Assembly: GCA_024694125.1 (NCBI GenBank)
Contig: JAILKE010000014.1
Location: forward strand, 51,294 to 115,293
DNA: 64,000 bases
Direction of reading: 5' to 3'
DNA from: Bacteroidales bacterium
GTDB lineage: Bacteria; Bacteroidota; Bacteroidia; Bacteroidales; UBA3663
The notes beneath the pieces were generated by a model. It was not told where the DNA came from. It saw nothing but the letters and a program-made list of their open reading frames with translations, and ran no database searches. Shown here one piece after another: positions 1-8,300 of the stretch. The translations under genes and the position numbers were made by a program. How positions within the stretch are numbered: the stretch's first letter is position 1; the number at the start of each line of letters is the position of its first letter.

Positions 1-31
1 CACTTTCCTTGGGGGTTGACGGATTTTTTAG

Positions 32-39
32 TATCTTTG
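32..39 (+). promoter_or_regulatory. Bacteroidetes-type -7 promoter element TATCTTTG upstream of the LiaF-like gene
   Basis: Matches TAnnTTTG; implies an approximately 280-nt leader before the ATG at 331. Confidence 0.5.
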
Positions 40-330
40 CAGTGTCAAACCAATGTCTATATTTATGCTGTGAAAGGTTAGGGCATAAATATTGAAGTGA
101 TACTACTGCTAAAACTGAGACTTTTATTTACTTTCAAAAATTCGGTCGATATTCATGTGTATGGTCGTTGAACTGCAGCCTGAGTTCGTGAAGTAGCGGC
201 CACAATGTCAGTCCCTGGGTTAGAGGGGCGGACGTCGATTGGATTTACAGAAGAGTACTTGAGGAGTATCTCTCATTTGTCAAACATTTTAATCGGGGAA
301 ACTAAATGATTGCCCCACGGAATTTGTTCA

Positions 331-909
331 ATGATGCGTACTGTTTTTGCTCTTTTTGTGTTGTCGGTTGGGTTGATGCTGCTGTTCCGAGAGTGCGGCG
401 CACATTCTTTTGACTGGTTCTTCAACCAGGAGTGGAGTCGTTATCTGACTCCGGGATTGCTGATTATGATCGGATGTTGGCTCTTCAAGCATCGTAATCA
501 TCGCCGCTATGCCAATGGCGATTGCGGTTGTGACAAGGATTGTAAGGAGGAGGCCGAGCTCAACGATGTCATCGATGATAACGCCTATGTTAATGCGAGC
601 GTAATGATGTCTCGCAACCTGTACCGGATGGACGGTGAACGTTTCGCCGGCGGTAGGGTCAGCGCTCTGATGGGGCAGGCCAAGTTGGACTTGCGTCAGG
701 CTGAATTGCTGCCAGGCAGCACGCTGATCATCTCGGTTATGATGGGCAATGTGATGCTCTTCGTGCCACAAGGCGTGCATTTGGATATCCGTACATCGGC
801 GTCGATGTGCCAGATAGATAACCGGACGGTACAGAGTACCTCCGATACACCAGTTACGCTGCACTTGCGTGTCAACTGTATGATGGGCAAGGTAGTGCTA
901 CGGAATTGA
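331..909 (+). CDS. Membrane protein with LiaF-like C-terminal domain
   Basis: ORF 310-909 begins at TTG; ATG ATG at 331. N-terminal TM helices, C-terminal GRVSALMGQAKLDLRQAELLPGSTLIISVMMGNVMLFVP typical of LiaF-like domains. Confidence 0.7.
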   Translation: MMRTVFALFVLSVGLMLLFRECGAHSFDWFFNQEWSRYLTPGLLIMIGCWLFKHRNHRRYANGDCGCDKDCKEEAELNDVIDDNAYVNASVMMSRNLYRMDGERFAGGRVSALMGQAKLDLRQAELLPGSTLIISVMMGNVMLFVPQGVHLDIRTSASMCQIDNRTVQSTSDTPVTLHLRVNCMMGKVVLRN

Positions 910-971
910 CCTTTAATACTTTTTCCTCATTATCTATTAATGACCTTTAATACCAACTACTTACTACGAAG

Positions 972-999
972 GGGCATCCCGTGAGGATGCCCTTTTTTT
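972..999 (+). terminator. Rho-independent terminator
   Basis: gggcatcc / ggatgccc stem followed by T7. Confidence 0.85.
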
Positions 1000-1071
1000 G
1001 TTACGTGTTGGGGGGTATGCTATAAAATAGAGTTTCGCTGTTTTTCACTTGCGAAACTCTACTTCACATAG

Positions 1072-2361
1072 TTACATCTGCTCTAGTTCACGAGCGCGTT
1101 CAACTGAAATTCCAGACATCTCTCTTAGTTTTTCGAGCAATCGTCGATTTTTGTCCGATACCACACCATCTTCGACACATTCCTTGAATTCGGTCAGATA
1201 TTCTTGCTCTTCGGCCGAAAGTCCGTTGGATGACAATGAGGCTTCAAGTGTAGCGGCACGTTCTTCGGTGATACCAAGTTTATCTCTTAACTTATCAAGT
1301 AATCGACGCTCACGCGGCCCTATTTCTCCGTCCGCAAGGCAACTCTTAACTTCGGTCAGATATTCTTGCTCTTCGGCCGAGAGTCCGTTGGAAGACAATG
1401 AATCTTCGAGTGCTGCGGCACGTTCTTCGGTGATACCGAGTTTATCTCTTAACTTATCAAGCAATCGCCGCTCACGCGGCCCTATTTCTCCGTCTGCAAG
1501 GCAACTCTTGACTTCGCTCAGATATTCTTGTTCAGTATTAGACAGATTATTAATACAATCGTCAATATCTTCCGCTGTGTCCAATTCTTCAATATAAGCA
1601 ATGCTTCCTATCTGATTTGCATTGATTCCTGATAAATGTAATATACAATCATTTGCAAAGTTCCAGCTATCAGAACATACATCCTCATCAATATATTCTA
1701 CTTCTTCTTCCTTCTTAAATCCATTTACAAGTCCTTTTATATTGATGATTTTTTCAATTTTGGCAATGATTGGCTTTTCATTAACGTTGTCTATTTCGTT
1801 TTTGGAGACTAATTCTTCCGAAGAATCATCGATTGAAATATCATCGTTTAGGCCGCCAATGTTGTCTACGAATACTTTCATGCCTGTGTATGCGGAACCT
1901 GAGTGGAGAACACCTTTTACTATGACTTTTTTTTCATGGCGAAGAACTTTCTCTACACGGAAACTGAATTTCTTATTTTCTTCCTCATCCTCCTCATCAT
2001 TTTCTTCCACATCTTCTTCGTGCCCCTTCGCACTCCAGGTGTGACCACAATTTGGACAAGTGAATTCGAAATCCATATCTAAAAAGTTGCCTTCTATCGC
2101 GTCACCTGCTTTGTCTATACCTTTGCCTATGAATGTGTTTGTTAAAGCTGCTGTTGCAGCTCCTGCTAAGCCTCCGATTACTGTCCCCACTACGGGAACA
2201 GCACTGCCAACCGCGGCACCGGAGGCTATCATTGCTGCATAATTGGCACCACCTACCAGACCTTTTGTTCCGACTCGTGTTGCTTGGTTAGCCAAAGATC
2301 GGTCAACCTTACCTTCTACCTTGTTGCCACATATTGGGCATACTTTAATTGGATTTTTCAT
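1072..2361 (-). CDS. Zinc-ribbon, glycine-zipper protein with three C-terminal 54-aa TerB-like helical repeats
   Basis: CPICGNK...CPNCGHTW zinc ribbons; repeated EEQEYLTEVKSCLADGEIGPRERRLLDKLRDKLGITEERAAALE. Confidence 0.65.
   Translation of the reverse strand: MKNPIKVCPICGNKVEGKVDRSLANQATRVGTKGLVGGANYAAMIASGAAVGSAVPVVGTVIGGLAGAATAALTNTFIGKGIDKAGDAIEGNFLDMDFEFTCPNCGHTWSAKGHEEDVEENDEEDEEENKKFSFRVEKVLRHEKKVIVKGVLHSGSAYTGMKVFVDNIGGLNDDISIDDSSEELVSKNEIDNVNEKPIIAKIEKIINIKGLVNGFKKEEEVEYIDEDVCSDSWNFANDCILHLSGINANQIGSIAYIEELDTAEDIDDCINNLSNTEQEYLSEVKSCLADGEIGPRERRLLDKLRDKLGITEERAAALEDSLSSNGLSAEEQEYLTEVKSCLADGEIGPRERRLLDKLRDKLGITEERAATLEASLSSNGLSAEEQEYLTEFKECVEDGVVSDKNRRLLEKLREMSGISVERARELEQM
1075..1560 (-). 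repeat. Three tandem 162-bp coding repeats
   Basis: cagatattcttg recurs at 1195, 1357 and 1519 (period 162 bp = 54 aa). Confidence 0.85.
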
Positions 2362-2770
2362 TTTTATCGTTGTTTTTAATTAGACCTTCTATATCTTTCT
2401 CTTTGTAATCGCCGAACCATATTCTGAGGCGCTCTTTGGCTTGCTCTTGTATGGCAGGAGTTACGCTCATGGCAACAGTAGCCAGACAGGCTCCCAGTGC
2501 CGCCATGTCATCTGTGAAGCCCACAATCGGTACAGGGTCAGGCAGCAGGTCGATGGGTAGGATGAAGTATCCCAGTGCTCCGTAGATGATGCCCTTGTGT
2601 ACGATTGAGGTCGTTTCTGCATTGGCTGTATAGTACAATACCAATGCGAGGTAGATGATCTTGATGCCGGCTTTTTTGGCTACACCGGCTACTTTATTCC
2701 AAAAACCCTCTTCACTATAGTGCTTTTGACTGTCTTGCAGAGTTTTTTCGTCAGGTTGTTTTTGTTCCAT
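2345..2770 (-). CDS. YkvA-like (DUF1232) membrane protein
   Basis: GALGYFILPIDLLPDPVPIVGFTDDMAALGA is the DUF1232 signature. Confidence 0.8.
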   Translation of the reverse strand: MEQKQPDEKTLQDSQKHYSEEGFWNKVAGVAKKAGIKIIYLALVLYYTANAETTSIVHKGIIYGALGYFILPIDLLPDPVPIVGFTDDMAALGACLATVAMSVTPAIQEQAKERLRIWFGDYKEKDIEGLIKNNDKNEKSN

Positions 2771-2772
2771 AA

Positions 2773-3027
2773 TTATTCAATTTTTTCACAATTCAGATAC
2801 ATGCTGTTCAATGCACCGGCCTTCTTCAGGTCCAGTCCATATACGCGCAAGAATGCTTCAGCAACCAGTTTGCCACCATCGGATAGTACAGGGTTGCTGA
2901 GGCTCTTTGTTACGACCTGTACACTCAATCCAGGCTCTACAAATACGCCGTTGGTATTAGTTCTGCACTTGGTGGTAATTCGATATATTGGCATAAGAAC
3001 ATAAAGTGATGCCTCCTGGATTCTCAA
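2773..3027 (-). CDS. Small conserved hypothetical protein (DUF6140-like)
   Basis: 84-aa ORF directly upstream of the YkvA gene on the same strand. Confidence 0.45.
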   Translation of the reverse strand: MRIQEASLYVLMPIYRITTKCRTNTNGVFVEPGLSVQVVTKSLSNPVLSDGGKLVAEAFLRVYGLDLKKAGALNSMYLNCEKIE

Positions 3028-3054
3028 ATTTGGCCGATATTAGAATAAGACATA

Positions 3055-3322
3055 AAAAAAGACGTGGAATCTTGTTTCACGTCCTTCTTAGTTGGCATCT
3101 GGTAAAGCCTTGCAGTAAAGAAAATAGAAACATTGACTCCACGCCCGACCCAATATGTAAACAGATACCATACCCATACGGGGACAGCATCCGGCATACA
3201 CGAGCCGAACGAGAAGTGTTTGTCATCTATCCAACTGCTAAAATTTACCAGATTTTACTAAGTGGACAGCGAAAAACGCCTTCTTATTGTCGCTAAGGAT
3301 AGGTGTGAACCGCCCTTAGACG
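3055..3322 (-). ncRNA. Probable structured small RNA, possibly 6S-like
   Basis: Minus strand: TATCTTTG promoter near 3330, terminator hairpin GACGTGAAAC..GATTCCACGTC plus T-run at 3050-3083, long-range pairing 3087-3092/3257-3262 and 3097-3106/3244-3253; no convincing ORF. Confidence 0.6.
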
Positions 3323-3557
3323 CGACAAAGATAATAAAAAAAATATTCTTGGAACTCAAAAATCTTAAAATAATTAATTTTTGAGCCTTTTTTCATTGCG
3401 TTTTTTGTAATAATACAAAGTATCAGCATATTTGGAAGTCTAATTTCGGACTAAATATCAGGTACATTGCACAACTATCTCTATGTATGGCAATCCATCC
3501 TTATCGCTACTCAATCCCTATTGTCAGCGGGGCAGGAGCGATGGGGCTGCATAGGTT

Positions 3558-3605
3558 CAGCGTAAGTGCAGAGTAAGTGAAATGTCTTACGCTGCACTTA
3601 CGCTG
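3558..3605. repeat. Perfect 14-bp inverted repeat (REP-like hairpin)
   Basis: cagcgtaagtgcag (3558-3571) and ctgcacttacgctg (3592-3605), with further cttacgctgc copies nearby. Confidence 0.7.
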
Positions 3606-3828
3606 GTCTTACGCTGCGGCAGTCTTGCCCTTGACGGAACAGAAGCTTTCGGGTAGGGTCGAGCTACACGTTTCGGCCTGTCATTTACCTCGGAAAATCG
3701 AGCTATGATGCTCTCAGAGAACAGAAACTGCCGTCATTGAGATTTTTTTTGGTCAATAATTTGCAAATGTCGAATATTTTTGTGAATTTTGCAGCATATT
3801 TGAGCTAAACCAACATAACGGCGGAGAG

Positions 3829-4464
3829 ATGAAGTTGCTCTCAGTCATTGTCCCACTTAAATACTTCCGTACAGACATGAGCGATCAATTACAGCCAATA
3901 ATAGTCATATATTTCGTTGTCATCAATGTGGTGACTTTCATCGTTTATGGTATCGACAAGTGGAAAGCCCGGCATGATCAGTGGCGCATACCGGAGGCAA
4001 TCCTGCTCGGTCTGGCCTTCATCGGAGGCAGTATCGGGGCGTGTATGGGCATGCACGTATGGCATCACAAGACACTGCGTAAGCGGTTCCAGTACGGTGT
4101 GCCCCTCATCCTGTTGATCCAGATCGCACTCATCCTGTTCGTGTCGTGCCGCTGTCGGCAGGTGGCGGAACTGCCCGTGTCAGCCGATGCCCATCGGTAT
4201 GAGCCGGAACACTCGGCAGATGTGTTCCTCCTGATGTATGACAAGGAGGTAGGCAAGCAACCCCTGCTGAAGGCCATCGAGCAGTATCATTGCGCGATAG
4301 TCTATGACTACCATACCATCAACGGCATGGCGCTGAAGAAACCTGCGGACAAGACGCTCGAGGAGACGATGCAGTTCTTCCGCCAGGTCAAGGGTGTCCT
4401 GTCCGTCGAATATGACCATATATACCGCCTGGACGACCCGGTGGTACGTACGGTAACAGAATGA
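3829..4464 (+). CDS. DUF1294 membrane protein with extra C-terminal domain (start may be ATG 3877)
   Basis: YGIDKWKARHDQWRIPEAILLGLAFIGGSIGACMGMHVWHHKTLRKRF. Confidence 0.75.
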   Translation: MKLLSVIVPLKYFRTDMSDQLQPIIVIYFVVINVVTFIVYGIDKWKARHDQWRIPEAILLGLAFIGGSIGACMGMHVWHHKTLRKRFQYGVPLILLIQIALILFVSCRCRQVAELPVSADAHRYEPEHSADVFLLMYDKEVGKQPLLKAIEQYHCAIVYDYHTINGMALKKPADKTLEETMQFFRQVKGVLSVEYDHIYRLDDPVVRTVTE

Positions 4465-4505
4465 GCCATATTCCCTAAACGACAATTTATAGAAGTACCC
4501 ATAAA

Positions 4506-4540
4506 AAGGGGGATGAGTCCTGTTCAGGATTCACCCCCTA
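4506..4540. terminator. Hairpin terminator between convergent genes
   Basis: gggggatgagtcctg ttcaggattcaccccc. Confidence 0.7.
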
Positions 4541-4619
4541 ATTCATTGTCGCATTACCATTTGGGTGGCCCGTATCAGTTAGAGAGGGTTTAGGGAAATG
4601 CGATATAGAGCGTTGAAAA

Positions 4620-5027
4620 TCAATATTCCATTGCAGCAGGAAGCTTTTTGGCCTGAGCAATCATCTTCTCGACTTCGGTGACCGATGGAACGCGCTGTAC
4701 CAGATGCTTCTGGGCATTGACCTCCTCGAGTTTGGCCTGGAGGTTGGCAGGTACACGGTGCTGCAGTTCCTTCACGGTATCGACCCCAGAGGCCTCGAGC
4801 AACTCCGAGAACTGTGGACCCACGCCGTTGATGCGCATCAGGTCAACATGATTGGTCCAGGTGAGAATCAGTTTGGGCGAGATGCCAGTCTCGTTGGCCA
4901 AAGCGGTACGGCCAGCTGGTTTGGCACATTTGGCCAATAAATCGTCAGTACTCTTGATGCCGGCGGCAATCAGTTTCTGCGCATAAGCCTCGCCTATGCC
5001 TTCGATTTCAACAATCTTGTAATTCAT
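4620..5027 (-). CDS. DUF4332 (helix-hairpin-helix-like) protein
   Basis: MNYKIVEIEGIGEAYAQKLIAAGIKSTDDLLAKCA; ATG at 5027. Confidence 0.75.
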   Translation of the reverse strand: MNYKIVEIEGIGEAYAQKLIAAGIKSTDDLLAKCAKPAGRTALANETGISPKLILTWTNHVDLMRINGVGPQFSELLEASGVDTVKELQHRVPANLQAKLEEVNAQKHLVQRVPSVTEVEKMIAQAKKLPAAMEY

Positions 5028-5354
5028 AGTTTGTAGTTTTAAATGGATAAAAAATGTAGGTAAATAGTATAATGGACCTGTTCCAAAGTCCGCCACAAAT
5101 ATAGGGTAAATCTCTCGAAAAACAAAATATTCTCTCCGTTTTTTTGCATTTATACTCAATTATTGCTATGGGGTAATTGTTTTTGGGCCAATTATGTGCA
5201 ATGTTGTCCAGGTATGAGCGGGACGCTGGTACCGGATGTCGGGCATAGGGGACAATGACCGATGGAGGGGGGTGGAGCATCGGACAAGATTCAGCCCCGC
5301 TCCCAATGGATGGGGACGGGGCTGAAAGATGATGAATAGAGTGTGCTATATGCC

Positions 5355-8300
5355 TCACTGGACGACGCACTCGGAGCTGGCGGTGTTGCCCGATATCTGG
5401 TTGTCGTACATCGCCTCGGCGTGAATGGCAGGCAGATAATACTTGCCGGCATAGGTGGCCGAGAGAGTTACCTCGATAGTGACGGATGCGCCCCGTTTCA
5501 GTCGGTCAATGTAGGAGAGGAGGCGGTCATCGCGTTGGTCCTGATAGCTGACACCGTCGTTGGGCTTGGAGGATAGAATCTCCCATCCGGCAGGGACGAT
5601 GTGCGTGACAGCTACGTTGTCCACGTTGTCCTGAGTCTTGTTTCTGACTGTGAGGACGGCCTGGAACGTGGTGCTCTGCTGCAGAGAGGCTGGGTCGATG
5701 CTGCGCCTGTTCTGGTCCATGTAGAGAATGGTGAGTTCCAGACCATTGCTCGATGCAGGGACGAGAGACTGCGAAGCCATGCCCTGGGTGGTGAGGTTGA
5801 GGTAGAGCGTGCCGTTCTTGTCACGGTTGGTCACCTCGATCTTGGCCTTGGGCTGTTCTACCTCTGTCTGGGTGGTCCATGCGAACTTCCTGCTGTCAAT
5901 GTCGCCGATGAGCTTGCCGTTGACCTTGGCCTGGAAGTTCAGACCGGTGCTCTGCTTGGAGTGCTTGTAGTAGTGCGACAGGGCGATGAGCGACATGGCA
6001 CAGTCGCTGGTTGACAGCCAGCGGTTGCTCATCAGTCGGGAGCGCAGAGACTCGGCACACTCCAGTGCCTTGGTGTCCGACACCAGGTCGAGCGCCATCA
6101 GGTGTGCAGCCTCGGCGTCGAACCAGTGGTAGTAGTGGTTGCCGGTTCCGCTCAGCAGCAACTTCTGGCTGATGTCCTTGCGACCGCTCAGGGCATAGGC
6201 GCTGGCGAGCAGGTCATTGGCGGTGCGGCTCAGTTCGGTAGCATGTTCCAACATACGGTTCATGGCGCCCAACTGGCTGGACTGGGCATTGGCCAGGACG
6301 TAGAGCAGATAGGCATTCTCCTCGCCATTGAACTTAGGTTCCCAGCTGTTGGCCTGCTTGTTGACATAGGTCTTGAGGCGGTTCAGCATGTCCGTCTGTA
6401 CGAAGTATCCGCGTGCAGCAGCCTCGGTGAGGAAGTGCAGCACGTAGCCCGATACCCATGCGTTGCTGTTGCGGGACGATGGCCAGTAGGCAATGCCGCC
6501 ATCGGGCGTCTGGTAGGAGCCGATGCGGCGTATGCAGTACTTGACGTTATCCTCCACCTCGTTGGCTTCTTTCAATGACAGGTCGGCGAACTCGGCCAGA
6601 TACAGCTGCGGGAAGGCCTTGGAGACGGTCTGTTCGGCACAGCCGTGTGGATAGGCCAGCAACTGATTGATGCGGCAGGTCATGTTGAGCGGTTGTATGG
6701 CCGACAGTTCGGTGAGCAGCTTGTAGTCGCTGTTGCCCGGCAACGTGATGTCCGTCTGGTAGGACTGGCCTGGGGCAATCTTTACCTCGGTGGTCTGGCT
6801 CATAGGGATAGAGACTGCGCGCATATCAATCTGTGCCGTGTAGTCGGCACGTTCGCCGCCAGCCGAGGCCTGAAGGGAGACAGTGCTCATGCCGGCATAC
6901 TCGCCGGCACGGATGCGGAACTGGACGGTCTGGTCACCCGCAGCGTCGAACTGCAGTGTCTGGACCTTGTCGCCCACCACCTGCAGGCCGTCGGCAGCGG
7001 ATAGTTGGACACGGACCTTGCCCAGAGCCTTGGTGGCAAAGACAGTGGCAGCTACCGTCATCTCGTCGTTCACGCCTATCTGTCGTGGCATGGTGCCTAT
7101 CAGCATCAATGGACGACGCACCAGGACCGACTTGTCCGTATGACCGTATGCCTGACCGTCGCCAGCTACGACCATGACGCGTACGCGGCCGTTGTAGTTA
7201 GGTACGTTGACGGAGTGGGTGCGTTTCTCGCCCTTCTTGAGTTCGAACGGACCGGCGAAGTGTACCATCGGGGTGAAGCGATTGACTATGGCCTTGGGCG
7301 CATTGTTGAGCGCCTCGTCACCACCGATGCTGAAGAACTGTTCGATGCGGCCGCCGTAGGCACCGCTCACCAGTTGGTACATGTCCCAGAAGCGTACGCC
7401 CAGCGCCTCGCGGGCATTGAACAGCGACCAGGCATCGGGCGTCTTGAAGTGCGTCAGGTCGAGCAGACCTTCATCGACGATGGCCAGTGTGTAGCCCATA
7501 GGACGGCCCGACTGTTCGCTGACGGTAACCTGGCAGGTGCTCTCCGAGCGGAACTCGTCGTCGCACTTGACCACAGGTTGCAGGTGGCTGGCAGCCGATG
7601 TGACGGTGACCGGAGTGATGCCGTACATGCGTATAGGCATGTCGTTGAGGGTCTGGTTGTAGGGCTGTACGAGCGATACGGCCAGATAGACGTTGGGCAT
7701 CATCTGCTCCGTCACATCGAGCAGTATCTCGGTCTGTCCCTTCTGGCACGGATAGGTACGGAGTGATAGTATCTGCGAACCGTTGCAGATGCTCACTATG
7801 GCACGGCTGCCGGCTTCGGACGGTACGGAGAGGTGGATCTTGTCGCCGGGAGCATATTCCTTGCGGTCAGTAGAGAGGGTGAGCTGCGTAGCGTTCTCGC
7901 CGTTCTCGCTGCTGCGGCGTGACGTCATCCACGGCCAGTCGAAGTAACTGAGCACGCCGGTGGAGTGGTGGCTCTCCTGGTCCTGTGCCACGATGAGGTA
8001 GGTACCCCATTTCTGTTCTGCGATGTTCATGCTGAACGTGGCCTTGCCTTCGCTGTCGGTCGTAACCGTCAGGTCACGGAAAGGAGTGTGGTGCTCCGAC
8101 TTGGTGTAGCCCGCCAGGTCATCGCGTGTCGAGCTCCACCACCAGTACCAGTTGACCTTGTATATCTGTACGTCGATGCGCACGTTGGCCTGGGGTTGTC
8201 CATCCTTGTCAACACTGATCACCGAGTAGGTGTGATTCTTGTCCGTATCGAGTTGGGTCTGCTTGGTCTGCTGTGGCGCCTTGATACCGACGAAACGGCG

